From JAWKRB01 sp041389885 (lineage in GTDB: Bacteria > Myxococcota_A > Polyangia > Polyangiales > Ga0077539), in contig JAWKRB010000030.1 of NCBI GenBank assembly GCA_041389885.1, positions 1-64,000 of the forward strand: a stretch of DNA of 64,000 nucleotides. The letters run 5' to 3'. The notes under the pieces were generated by a model, which saw nothing but the letters and a program-made list of their open reading frames with translations, had not been told where the DNA came from and did not search any database. Positions 16,219 to 24,714 of the stretch are shown here, piece after piece (within the stretch, counting starts at the first letter, position 1; each line of letters begins with the position of its first letter). Position numbers and translations under genes: made by a program.

Positions 16219-17778
16219 CTACGCCTCCGCGCGGATGGGGATCGTCACGGCGAAGATCGCCCCCCGGGGCCTCGCGCCCCGCACGGTGACCTCGCCGCCG
16301 TGGGCCCGGGCGATGTGCTTCACGAGCGAGAGCCCGATGCCCGTGCCGCGGGCCTTGGAGCCCTGGGCGCTGCGCCCGCGAAAGAACCGCTCGAAGATCC
16401 GGCGCCCGTCGTCGGGGTCGATGCCGGGCCCGCGGTCTTCGACCTCGAGGGTGAGCCTGCCGTCTGACTCGGCCACCCGCACGATCACCTCGTCGCCGTC
16501 GGCGGCGTACTTGAAGGCGTTGTCGAGGAGGTTGAACAGCAGGAGCTGCACGGCCCGCTCGTCGAGCCGCGTCGGGGTGGTCGACGGGGCGATGTCGGTG
16601 CGCAGCGTGGGGCGGTCTTGCACGATGCGCACGCGAAACGCCTCGACGGCGCGGCGGGTGAGCTCGGCGAGGTCGGCCTCGACGAACTCGTACGAGGCCT
16701 TGCCCCCCTCGAGCCGCGCGAAATCCAAGAGGTTCTCGATGAGCCCGGTGAGCCGCTCGCTCTCGCGCACGATGGTGTCGAGGTACTGCTTGCGCTTGGC
16801 GCCGCTCGACACGCGGTCGCTCGCGAGCATCTCGCCGAACATGCGAATGAGGGCGAGGGGCGTCTTGAGCTCGTGCGACACCGTCGCGATGAACTCGCTC
16901 TTGAGCCCGTTGAGCCGCTCCTCCTGCCGCGCGACGAGGGCGAGAAAGACCACGCCCACGAGGATCACCGCGAGCGAGAGCCCCGCCGAGCCCGCCTCGG
17001 TCCACCGGCGCGAGCGCGCGCCGGCCTCGAGGGCGGGGGCCTGCCGCGGCGCCACGGCCATGCGCCATTTGTACAGGGTGGTGGGGAAGCGCATCGACAC
17101 GAGGAACTCCCCCGCGCCCGACAGCGCCCGGCCATAGACCACGTGGTTCGCCTCGTCGGTGACGTTGAAGCGCGCGCGCGCCGCGGGGTCGTCGAAGAGC
17201 GTGGGAAAGACCTCGCGGCGCACGTACTCGAGGTCGGTCTCGAGCACGACGTGAAAGCGCTGCCCGACGTGCCGCCGCGTGAGGAACGACACCAGCACCG
17301 CCTCGCCCTCGACGTACCCGTGCCAGTGGCTGTGCCCCCCCGGCGGCTGCTCCGAGAGCCGCAGCTCGCTGTGAATTCGCTGGGAGAACAGGGTCGCGAA
17401 GCGGTCGCGGGGGTCGTCCCCGCGGGTGACCGCGCGCAGCACGTGGCCCGCGTCGTCGACCACGAGCACCGAGCGCACCGTGGGCGACACCCGCTCGGCG
17501 AGGAAGGGCCAGCGCGTCGAGAGGGTGGTGAGGTCGTCGGGGTCGACCAGGTGCAGCACGTTGTTGTCGGCGTTGATGACCATCGCCTCGACGCGGTCGA
17601 TCTTCTCGCGCACGAGCAGCACCGTCGACTCGATCACCGTGCGCGCCCCCAGGCGCTCCAGCCGCCCCGAGGTGCGCCAGGTCCACCCCGAGAGGAACAC
17701 CGCGGCGGCGGCGATCACGCCGAGGAGGGCCCACCGCGCGAGGGAGCGCCAGGGCAGCGCGGTGAGGCGAGAGGGCAT
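16219..17778 (-). CDS. Membrane sensor histidine kinase
   Basis: Protein of about 519 aa. TM1 (residues about 14-32) and TM2 (about 262-284) bracket a periplasmic sensor region of about 230 residues. The kinase core has the phospho-accepting H302 in ATVSHELKTPLALI, an N box NLLDNAFKYA, a G1 box EDRGPGIDPDD and a GTGIGLSLVKHIARAHGG G2 box. No response regulator is adjacent, so its partner is encoded elsewhere. The start is taken at ATG 17778; a longer frame to 17835 would overlap menE. Its 3' neighbours (phosphoesterase, P460 lipoprotein) are close enough to be co-transcribed. Confidence 0.9.
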   Translation of the reverse strand: MPSRLTALPWRSLARWALLGVIAAAAVFLSGWTWRTSGRLERLGARTVIESTVLLVREKIDRVEAMVINADNNVLHLVDPDDLTTLSTRWPFLAERVSPTVRSVLVVDDAGHVLRAVTRGDDPRDRFATLFSQRIHSELRLSEQPPGGHSHWHGYVEGEAVLVSFLTRRHVGQRFHVVLETDLEYVRREVFPTLFDDPAARARFNVTDEANHVVYGRALSGAGEFLVSMRFPTTLYKWRMAVAPRQAPALEAGARSRRWTEAGSAGLSLAVILVGVVFLALVARQEERLNGLKSEFIATVSHELKTPLALIRMFGEMLASDRVSSGAKRKQYLDTIVRESERLTGLIENLLDFARLEGGKASYEFVEADLAELTRRAVEAFRVRIVQDRPTLRTDIAPSTTPTRLDERAVQLLLFNLLDNAFKYAADGDEVIVRVAESDGRLTLEVEDRGPGIDPDDGRRIFERFFRGRSAQGSKARGTGIGLSLVKHIARAHGGEVTVRGARPRGAIFAVTIPIRAEA

Positions 17779-17815
17779 CTTGGCTCGCACGGAGGTACCA
17801 CGCCCAGGGCGCGGC

Positions 17816-19210
17816 TCACCACGCCCGAAGGGCACCCCGATGCGCCGCGAGGGCGCCGCGCCGGTCGACCTTGCCGCTCGGCAGGGTCGGGATCGCCGGC
17901 ACCTCGGCGTAGAGCCGCGGTCGCTTGAAGCCCGCCAGCCGCGCGCGCAACCACCCCCGCAGCGCCTCAGCGTCGAGCCCCGCCCGGGGGACCACCAGCA
18001 CCGCCACGCGCTGCCCCCACACCGGGTCGTCGACGCCGAACACCAGCGCCTGCTCCACGTCGGGGTGACCCGCGACGCACTGCTCGACCTCGGCGGGGTA
18101 CACGTTCTCGCCCCCGGTCACGATCAGGTCGGTGCGGCGCCCCCGCACCCGGAGCTCGCCGTCCTCGCCCAGCGCGCCGTGGTCGCCCGTGTCGAACCAC
18201 GCGTCGCCCAGCGGCTCCGCGCCCCGGTAGCCGGTCATCATGGCCTCGCCGCGGATCAGGATCCTCCCGACCTCGCCGACCCGCGCGGGCGCTCCCTCGT
18301 CGTCGGCGACGCGCAGGCGCAGCCCGCGCAGGGGGGCCCCGACGGTGTCTCGGGCCCGCGGCGGGCGCTCGGGGCGCTGGGTGGCGACCTGCGAGCACGC
18401 CTCGGTGAGCCCGTAGGTCGCCACGCAGGCGACGCCCCGGGCGACCGCCTCCTCGCGCAGCGCCAGGGGCAGCGCCGCGCCCCCCACCAGCACCGCGCGC
18501 AGCCCCGCCAGCGCGTTGCCTCGGTCGCGCTCCAGCAGCGCGTGCAGCATCGTGGGGACCACCGAGACCAGGGTCGTTCGATGTCGAACGACCGCGTCGA
18601 GCACGGCGTCGGGGTCGAAGCGCGGGAGCGTCACCACGGGCCGCCCCGCGAGCAGACAGCGGGTCAGCACCGAGAGCCCCCCCACGTGGCAGAGCGGCAG
18701 GGCGAGGAGCCAGCGGTCCGTCGGGGTCCAGCCGAGGTTCTCGGCGCTGGCGCGGGCGCTGGCGACGAGGGCCCGGTGACCCAGCAGCGCGCCCTTGGGC
18801 CGCCCTGAGCTCCCGGAGGTGTACAGCATGGCCGCGAGGTCGTTCGACCCCATCGGGAGATCGTTCGTAGGGTGAACGACCTCGTCGAGGTCGCCGTCGT
18901 CGAGGTGCGCCGCGGCCTCGGCGTCGCGGCGGAGCGCCTCGGCCTCGCGGTCGCTCAGCCTCGGGTGCAGCGGCGCGGCCACCACCCCCCGGTCGAGCAT
19001 CGACAGCAGCGCCGCGGCCGTCTCGACGCGGTTCGACGCGCGCAGGGTCACCCGGTCGCCCGCCCGCACGCCCCGCGCCGCGAGCAGCGCGCCGACCCGC
19101 GCCGCGCGGGACCGCAGCTCGCCCAGGGTGACCTCCGCGCCGCTCGACGCGTCGAGGATCGCCAGGTCGCCCGCCCCCCCCGGCGCCGCGGAGAGCGAGA
19201 CCCGGCTCAC
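17816..19210 (-). CDS. menE: o-Succinylbenzoate-CoA ligase (MenE)
   Basis: ANL-superfamily acyl-CoA ligase of 464 aa, the size of MenE. Motifs: LYTSGSSGRPKGALL (phosphate loop), LPLCHVGGLSVLTRCLL (the MenE-like HVGG), YGLTEACSQ, WFDTGDHG, a hinge/aspartate RRTDLIVTGGENVYPAEVE and a catalytic lysine near the end (LPSGKVDRRG). It activates o-succinylbenzoate in menaquinone synthesis. The identity rests on being coupled to menC: its GTG start overlaps the menC stop as GTGA. No other men gene is present in the window. Confidence 0.88.
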   Translation of the reverse strand: MSRVSLSAAPGGAGDLAILDASSGAEVTLGELRSRAARVGALLAARGVRAGDRVTLRASNRVETAAALLSMLDRGVVAAPLHPRLSDREAEALRRDAEAAAHLDDGDLDEVVHPTNDLPMGSNDLAAMLYTSGSSGRPKGALLGHRALVASARASAENLGWTPTDRWLLALPLCHVGGLSVLTRCLLAGRPVVTLPRFDPDAVLDAVVRHRTTLVSVVPTMLHALLERDRGNALAGLRAVLVGGAALPLALREEAVARGVACVATYGLTEACSQVATQRPERPPRARDTVGAPLRGLRLRVADDEGAPARVGEVGRILIRGEAMMTGYRGAEPLGDAWFDTGDHGALGEDGELRVRGRRTDLIVTGGENVYPAEVEQCVAGHPDVEQALVFGVDDPVWGQRVAVLVVPRAGLDAEALRGWLRARLAGFKRPRLYAEVPAIPTLPSGKVDRRGALAAHRGALRAW

Positions 19211-20262
19211 GCCAGCCCGTCGACGCCGAGGCCCGGCGCGTCGTCGCCGATCACCCAGGGCCCCGGGGGAAAGGGCACCTCAGGCCAGGCCGCGAGGCCG
19301 GGGTGCGGCGCGAGGCCGCAGGCGAGGGGGGTGGCGCCCAGGGAGCGGGCCACGGCGCGGCACGCCGCGAGGGCGACGGGCCCGTCGAAGAGGTGGGTCA
19401 CGATCACCCCGAGGCGCAGCGACGCGGCCTGCGCGGCGAGACGACGGGTCGCGAGGAGGCCGCCGAGGAGGGCGGGCTTGAGCACCAGCGCCGCGCACCC
19501 CACGCGGGCGCTGGGGTCTTCGGGGTCGAGGAGCCGGCGGGCCACCCCGGCGTCGACCAGGCACTCGTCCGCGGCCCAGGGGATCGCGGTCTCTCCCAGG
19601 CGCAGCAGCTCCGCGCCGGCCACGGGCTGCTCGACCAGGCTGACGTCGAAGTGCGCGAGCGACTCGAGGTTCGCCCGCGCCTCGTCGACCGACCAGGCGC
19701 CGTTCGCGTCGAGGCGCAGCGACCAGGTGTCACCGAGCTCCCCGCGCAGCCGCGCGACGGCCGATCGTTCAGCCTCGAACGACCCTCCGCCGACCTTCAC
19801 CTTGATGGTGCCGAAGCCCTGGTCGAGGAGCGAGCGCACGCTCGCGAGGAGGGTCGAAGCGCCTGCAGATCCCGCGAATCCGTTGATGGGCACGGCGCGC
19901 TCGCCCCCCAGCACCGCGCGCGCGGGCACGCCCCGGCGGCGCGCGATGAGGTCGAGAAAGGCGGTCTCGAGGGCGAATCGTTCGGAGGGCGTACGATCTC
20001 CGAGCGACAGGGCGTCGAGGTCGTCAGGGAGCTCGACGTCGACCAGCGCGGGGAGGGTGGCGGCGAGCGAGGCGCACACCGCGTCGAGGTCGTCGGGGGA
20101 GGTGCCCACGAAGGGCGAGGCCTCGCCGTAGCCCGTGTTGCCGAGCTCGTCGCGGAGGATCAACAGGGCGCCGTCGCGCACGAGGGAGGTGCGCCCCGAC
20201 GGGCCGACGGGGGCGTCGGCCTCGCCCGAGAGGCGCTCGAATCTGGCGGAGGTGAGTCTCAT
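19207..20262 (-). CDS. menC: o-Succinylbenzoate synthase (MenC)
   Basis: Enolase-superfamily enzyme of 351 aa. The catalytic lysine pair K154-V-K156 (TIKVKVGGG), metal ligands D185 (LDANGAW), E211 (LVEQPV) and D232/E233 (AADECL), and the second catalytic lysine K262 (LVLKPALLGG) are all in place. It dehydrates SHCHC to o-succinylbenzoate for menaquinone. N-acylamino acid racemase shares this scaffold, but the overlap with a MenE-like ligase favours MenC. The first codon is ATG 20262; the gene is 20 bases downstream of the M3 peptidase. Confidence 0.87.
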   Translation of the reverse strand: MRLTSARFERLSGEADAPVGPSGRTSLVRDGALLILRDELGNTGYGEASPFVGTSPDDLDAVCASLAATLPALVDVELPDDLDALSLGDRTPSERFALETAFLDLIARRRGVPARAVLGGERAVPINGFAGSAGASTLLASVRSLLDQGFGTIKVKVGGGSFEAERSAVARLRGELGDTWSLRLDANGAWSVDEARANLESLAHFDVSLVEQPVAGAELLRLGETAIPWAADECLVDAGVARRLLDPEDPSARVGCAALVLKPALLGGLLATRRLAAQAASLRLGVIVTHLFDGPVALAACRAVARSLGATPLACGLAPHPGLAAWPEVPFPPGPWVIGDDAPGLGVDGLA

Positions 20263-20282
20263 CGCGGGTACGCCCTGGGCGC

Positions 20283-22124
20283 TCAACCCTGCCCGATCCA
20301 CGCCTCGAACTGGTCGCAGGCGGCCTCGAGGGTGCGCCCCTCGGTGCTCGCCACCAGCTCGCGGCCGTGGATCACCTTGAGGTTCACGTCGAGGTCCAGC
20401 GCCCCGTCGAGCTTCGGCACCGTGGCCAGGCGGGCCACGCTCTGCCTCGCGGCCTCGACCGCGCCGTCGGCGTCGAGGTTCACGTCGGCGGCGATGGCGT
20501 CGACGTTGAGCCCGCGGCCCGTGAGCGCCCGCAGGGTGTCGTCGAAGCCCACGGCGTTGCCAGGGGCCCAGTAGCTCGCCGCGAGGTCGGGGCCGATCCT
20601 CGGGTTGTCGACGAGGTGGCCGTCGCGGGCGAGGAAGTGCGCGCGGGTCTGGTAGACGGCGATCTCGGCGAGCACGTAGCCGTGGTAGTAGGCGCTCGAC
20701 TCGCCCGCGAGCAGGTGGGGCACGGCGAGCACGGGGCGTACGCCGTCGGTGAGCCCCTGCATCCGGCGCTCGACGTCGCGAAAGAGCGAGAGCACGACCT
20801 CGGGGCGGAGCCGGTCGTCGGAGAGCTCGTAGAGCCCCCGCTCGGCGAAGGGCACCGTGAGCATCGCTCGGAGGTCCCAGGCCCGGAAGGGCTGCGCCTC
20901 GCGGACCGCGGCCTCGATGAGCTCCATGGGGATCGGCGCGCCCGAGGCGTCGGCGAGGAAGCGCGAGCGCCAGTCGGCGTCGTCGAGGATCGAGTCCATG
21001 AACATCGACTGCGTCTCGGCGTAGGCGACGCTGGTGGGGGCGAACTCCTGCGCGAAGCACGGCGCGTCGGAGAGGATGTTCGAGAAATGCGCCGCGTGGC
21101 CGCCCTCGTGAAAGAGGGTCTCGGTGGCGCGGAGCCCGCTGCCGACCTGCCCGGGCACCGCGTTGGCGGTGAAATTGATGCGCGCCGGGCGCCAGGTGCC
21201 GTGGTCGAAGAAGCCCACGCCGGGGCCGTGCATGAAGCCGTTCTCGTACTTGCCGGGCCGGTCCACGAGGTCGAGGGTGAGGGTGGCCCCGCGAAACTTC
21301 ACCCCGAGCCCGGCGAAGGACCGCGCCCAGCGGCGCAGCGACGGGGCGAAGGCGAAGTACGGGTCGAGCTCGGCGGCCAGCTTGCCCGCGCGGAGGTAGA
21401 GAAAGTTCCAGGGCTCGAGCGCGCCGTCTCCGTGCGCCGCGGCGAAGCGCGCGAGCCCGTCGCGGTTGCGCGCCTCGGTGCGCGCCGCGAGGTCGTCGAG
21501 CACGCCGAAGAGCTGGGACTTCTGCATCCGCTCCACCACCGCCACCCGCCACGCGTAGTAGTCCTCGTGGCCGAGCATGCGCCCGAGCGCGTTGCGGCGC
21601 CGCACGATGTCGAGGAACCCGCGCTCGAGCACGAAGCCCTCGATGGAGCGCAGGCCCTCGTAGGCCGCCTTGCGCCGCCGGGCGTCGGGGTCGTTGCGGA
21701 GCATCAGCGCGAGCTTGTTGCTCGAAGCCAGCACCCGCTCGCCGGTGTCGGGGTCGGTGTACCCGAGCGGCATCCCCGCGCGCACCTGCTGGAGCTCTCC
21801 CTCTCGCTGGATGATCTCCTCGGAGAGCGCGCGCGCCGCCGGCGCCTCGATGGTGTGCGCCGAGAACAGGGCGATCCAACCCTCGAGGACCTTGCGCTGC
21901 GCGGGGGTGCCCTCCCCGGCGGGGATCGCCCGCAGGGCGGCGAGGCGCGCCGGGTCTTGGAGAAAGCGGTTCATCGCGATCTCAGACTCGGAGTGCGCGC
22001 GCTGCGCCGCGGCCGGGTCGTCGGTGAGCCCCATCTTCGCCGACCAGAACAGGTCTTCTTTGGGGGTGTGGAGGGACAGGAAGGTCTCCTGAAGCCCGTC
22101 GAGGGTCGCGGCGAGGGTGCTCAT
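20283..22124 (-). CDS. M3-family oligoendopeptidase
   Basis: Zinc metallopeptidase of 613 aa. The active-site HEGGH (H339, E340, H343) is followed by the third-ligand region SVAYAETQSMFMDS. The long helical N-terminus (residues 1-200) and the overall length are normal for M3 thimet/oligoendopeptidase F relatives. No signal peptide is present, so it acts on peptides in the cytoplasm. ATG 22124 is preferred to a GTG four codons upstream. It heads a same-strand run with menC, menE and the histidine kinase, but no functional link to menaquinone is implied. Confidence 0.9.
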   Translation of the reverse strand: MSTLAATLDGLQETFLSLHTPKEDLFWSAKMGLTDDPAAAQRAHSESEIAMNRFLQDPARLAALRAIPAGEGTPAQRKVLEGWIALFSAHTIEAPAARALSEEIIQREGELQQVRAGMPLGYTDPDTGERVLASSNKLALMLRNDPDARRRKAAYEGLRSIEGFVLERGFLDIVRRRNALGRMLGHEDYYAWRVAVVERMQKSQLFGVLDDLAARTEARNRDGLARFAAAHGDGALEPWNFLYLRAGKLAAELDPYFAFAPSLRRWARSFAGLGVKFRGATLTLDLVDRPGKYENGFMHGPGVGFFDHGTWRPARINFTANAVPGQVGSGLRATETLFHEGGHAAHFSNILSDAPCFAQEFAPTSVAYAETQSMFMDSILDDADWRSRFLADASGAPIPMELIEAAVREAQPFRAWDLRAMLTVPFAERGLYELSDDRLRPEVVLSLFRDVERRMQGLTDGVRPVLAVPHLLAGESSAYYHGYVLAEIAVYQTRAHFLARDGHLVDNPRIGPDLAASYWAPGNAVGFDDTLRALTGRGLNVDAIAADVNLDADGAVEAARQSVARLATVPKLDGALDLDVNLKVIHGRELVASTEGRTLEAACDQFEAWIGQG

Positions 22125-22158
22125 GGGGAGCGGCACTCTACCACCCCCCGCGCGGGGA

Positions 22159-22635
22159 TCACGGGTCTGCGTATCCCCGCTCGACCCAGCGCGCGGCCAT
22201 CGCGGGGGTGAAGCGGGTCGAGGCGCTCACCCGGGTGCGCGCGAGGCACTCCCCCGCAGGGTCCCAGGCGCTGAGCACGGCGTGGGGGTCGTCGTCGTCG
22301 GGCTGGATGTCGAAGTCGACGCGCACGGGCAGCCCGGTCTCGTCGCTCACCGTGGCGCTCTTGTGGAGCTGCGCCCTGCGCTGGTGGGCGTGGCGCTGCA
22401 GCACCTCGGTCACGGTCTTCACCAGGGTCGCGAAGGCGTCGCGGCTCAGGGGCTTCGGGTTCTTCTTGTCGCGCCCCATCGTCCAGGGGCCGACCAGGGC
22501 AGGCTCAGACTCGCCGTCCTTGAGCATCTCGACCGCCCAGCCGTCGTCGTTGTCGTTGGGAATGACCCGGGCCATCCACCCGTCTTCGTGCCAGAGGCGT
22601 GGGTCTCGAATGGTCTCAGGCTCTTCGTTCGACAT
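22159..22635 (-). CDS. Hypothetical acidic protein
   Basis: Unrecognised soluble protein of 158 aa with an excellent ribosome site (GGAGGAGA) before its ATG. It is acidic (DNDDGW, PDDDDPHAV) with a positively charged helix in the middle (RDAFATLVKTVTEVLQRHAHQRRAQLHK). A Trp-rich N-terminus (RLWHEDGWMARV) and a C-terminal AARWVERGYADP are notable. No enzyme motif or signal peptide is seen. It precedes the M3 peptidase gene by 34 bases and may be co-transcribed with it. Confidence 0.7.
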   Translation of the reverse strand: MSNEEPETIRDPRLWHEDGWMARVIPNDNDDGWAVEMLKDGESEPALVGPWTMGRDKKNPKPLSRDAFATLVKTVTEVLQRHAHQRRAQLHKSATVSDETGLPVRVDFDIQPDDDDPHAVLSAWDPAGECLARTRVSASTRFTPAMAARWVERGYADP

Positions 22636-22723
22636 TGGCTCTCCTCCGCGCCCTCGGGTGACGACGGAGGGACTCTAGAGAAAGCTGGGCGCATGTCCAG
22701 GTCATGGGTGACACGCTATGACC

Positions 22724-22763
22724 GACCGGTCGCGCTTGACCTCTGCCGTACACGCAATAGGGT
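22724..22763 (+). promoter_or_regulatory. Candidate promoter with adjacent palindrome
   Basis: TTGACC (22736-22741) and TAGGGT (22758-22763) are 16 bases apart, ahead of the Cys-rich lipoprotein gene. A perfect 10-base palindrome CGACCGGTCG (22724-22733) sits just before the -35 and could be a regulator site. This is pattern evidence only. Confidence 0.35.
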
Positions 22764-22770
22764 GCCGCTA

Positions 22771-22793
22771 TTCGCGGCGGCGAGCGCCGCGAA
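22771..22793 (+). promoter_or_regulatory. Leader hairpin before the Cys-rich lipoprotein gene
   Basis: TTCGCGGC and GCCGCGAA form a perfect 8-bp stem around a 7-base loop. The stem ends 12 bases before the ATG, next to GAGGTG, so it could influence access to the ribosome site. In GC-rich DNA such stems also arise by chance. Confidence 0.35.
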
Positions 22794-22805
22794 CGAGGTG
22801 CATCG

Positions 22806-24260
22806 ATGAGACAGAGCGGATCGACCTTGCTTGTGTGCGCCGCGCTCGCGGCGATGATGGGATGCGCGGCGCGGGCCGGCAACGGCGTGTTCATTCCTGG
22901 CCCCGACGACGACGCGGGCGCCAACACCGAAGACGTGGTGAACCCCGGCTCCGACGTGGTCACCTCGGGGTGCACGCTCCCCGAGGTGTCGTGCGGCGGC
23001 GCCTGCGTGAACGTGCTCAGCGACATGGCCAACTGCGGCATGTGCGGGCGCTCCTGCCCGGGCGGCAGCGCGTGCACCGCGGGGGAGTGTGTGACCTCGC
23101 CGAGCTGCCAGAGCCCGCGGATGATGTGCGGCGCGGAGTGCGTCGACACGCAGACCAGCGCGCAGCACTGCGGCGCCTGCGGCAACGCGTGCTCCGGCGG
23201 GCAGTCTTGCGTGGCGGGCGCGTGCTCGGGGGGCGCGACCTGCACGCCGCCCGAGACCTCCTGCGGCGGCGTGTGCGTGAACACCCGCACCGACTCGCGA
23301 AACTGCGGCATCTGCGGCCTGGCCTGCACCGCGGGGCAGACCTGTCAGAACGGCGTCTGCGCGGGCGCGCAGCCCTGCATCGCGCCGCGGATGATGTGCG
23401 GCGCCGAGTGCGTCGACGTGCTCAGCAGCACGCAGCACTGCGGCTTCTGCAACCGGGCCTGCGCGGCGGGGCAGACCTGCTCCAACGGCGTCTGCACCGG
23501 CGGCGGCGGCGCCGGGGCCGCGGGGCGCGCGTGCACCTCGGAGGCCGACACCTCCTGCGGCGCGACGCTGCAGTGCCAGCCCTTCGCGGGGACGCTGACG
23601 TGCACCGCGGCGTGCACCAACAGCACCTCGCAGACCACCGAGCGCAGCGCGTGCGGGGGGAGCGGCTCCACCTGCCTGATCCTCGACGGCGCCACCGGCG
23701 ACGGCTTCTGCACGGCGGCGTGCACGGTCGGCGCGGGCACCTGCCGCCCGGGCTGGGCGTGCAGCACGCGCTCGCTCTCGCAGCAGACCCCCGACACCGC
23801 CGGCTGCTTCCCGTTCTGCACGTCGAGCAGCCAGTGCGCGGGCGGCACCTCGTGCAACCCCCGCACGGGCTTCTGCGGCGCCCCGCCCAACCTCACGCGC
23901 CTCGCCGACGGCTCGCCGTGCAACCCCTCGATCACCGAGATCCCGCCGGGAGAGACCGCGCCGCGCAACACGCAGTGCCGCGGGCTCTGCTTTCGGGCGT
24001 CGGCCACGAGCATGACGCAGGGCGTGTGCGGCAGCCTGATCAACCTCGCGAACAGCACGACCTGCCCCGACCCCGGCGTGCAGCCCCGCGGCTCGATGAG
24101 CGACGAGATCGGCGTCTGCGTGTTCCGCGACTGCACCCGCAACGCCGACTGCGGGAGCACGCTCCGCTGCGTCTACCCCGAGTCGTCGGGGGTGCCGAAC
24201 CGCACGCAGCCGCCCTTCTGCTCGTACGTCCCCGCCGCGCAGCCCAGCGGCATCCCCTGA
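22806..24260 (+). CDS. Lipoprotein with tandem cysteine-rich repeats
   Basis: Surface lipoprotein of 484 aa (signal ends AAMMGC). After an acidic linker come four copies of a module of about 45 residues with the spacing C-x-x-P-x-x-x-C-G-G-x-C-V ... NCG-x-CG-x-x-C-x-x-GQ-x-C-x-x-G-x-C (from about 58, 100, 145 and 187). These look like small disulfide-bonded repeats of the type found in myxobacterial Stigma/MXAN surface proteins. The C-terminal 240 residues (after GGGGAGAAGRAC) hold further cysteines in non-repeated order. No catalytic motif is seen; adhesion or a structural role is a guess. A hairpin and a candidate promoter lie upstream. Confidence 0.85.
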   Translation: MRQSGSTLLVCAALAAMMGCAARAGNGVFIPGPDDDAGANTEDVVNPGSDVVTSGCTLPEVSCGGACVNVLSDMANCGMCGRSCPGGSACTAGECVTSPSCQSPRMMCGAECVDTQTSAQHCGACGNACSGGQSCVAGACSGGATCTPPETSCGGVCVNTRTDSRNCGICGLACTAGQTCQNGVCAGAQPCIAPRMMCGAECVDVLSSTQHCGFCNRACAAGQTCSNGVCTGGGGAGAAGRACTSEADTSCGATLQCQPFAGTLTCTAACTNSTSQTTERSACGGSGSTCLILDGATGDGFCTAACTVGAGTCRPGWACSTRSLSQQTPDTAGCFPFCTSSSQCAGGTSCNPRTGFCGAPPNLTRLADGSPCNPSITEIPPGETAPRNTQCRGLCFRASATSMTQGVCGSLINLANSTTCPDPGVQPRGSMSDEIGVCVFRDCTRNADCGSTLRCVYPESSGVPNRTQPPFCSYVPAAQPSGIP

Positions 24261-24309
24261 TCGCGGCCCGCGCGGGGCGCCTCGGCGCTCCGCGGTCCCC
24301 CACGTTGGC

Positions 24310-24621
24310 TCAGCCTCCGGCGGCGCTCACCAGCGCGTTGATCGCCCAGGTCTCCGCGGCGCGCAGCGCGCCGAAGGCCACGCCCATCCCGTCGGCCTTG
24401 ACCCACCGCACCACCGCGCGCACCGTCACCGGCGCGGGGAGCGCGGGGAGGTTGAGCTGAATCGACAGCGCCGTGCCGAAGGGCAGGGTGCGGGCGGTGT
24501 CGATGAACATCCCGCCGAGGGAGATGTCCTGCGAGCGCGCCTCGACCGCGACGCCGTCGACCTCGTAGATCACCTTGATTCGCGTCGGAACGCGGACGTG
24601 TGCGCGCTTCTCTGACTCCAC
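24310..24621 (-). CDS. PilZ domain protein
   Basis: Stand-alone PilZ domain, 103 aa. The c-di-GMP signature is present: an Arg pair near the N-terminus (KRAHVR) and D-x-S-x-x-G as DISLGGMF, followed by the barrel strands ALSIQLNLPAL and TVRAVVRWVKADGMGVAF. Such proteins bind c-di-GMP and pass the signal to a partner by contact. It is divergently arranged with the membrane protein gene at 24715 (93-base gap). No diguanylate cyclase is in the window. Confidence 0.9.
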   Translation of the reverse strand: MESEKRAHVRVPTRIKVIYEVDGVAVEARSQDISLGGMFIDTARTLPFGTALSIQLNLPALPAPVTVRAVVRWVKADGMGVAFGALRAAETWAINALVSAAGG

Positions 24622-24714
24622 GACAGCCTCTCTTCAACTATGCTCTGCGACCCTTGCGCGGTGTACCCTCGCGGGGAGCTGTGCGCGGCGTCCCGAGCAC
24701 CCATCGGAGTAACG

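Noticed and set aside
14260..16467. Very long open frame on the plus strand opposite the phosphoesterase
   Set aside because: Arg/Gly/Val/His-rich low-information composition and full overlap with three well-supported minus-strand genes; a typical shadow frame of GC-rich DNA.
19207..20262. N-acylamino acid racemase instead of MenC
   Set aside because: The scaffold fits both, but the stop/start overlap with a MenE-like ligase favours o-succinylbenzoate synthase.
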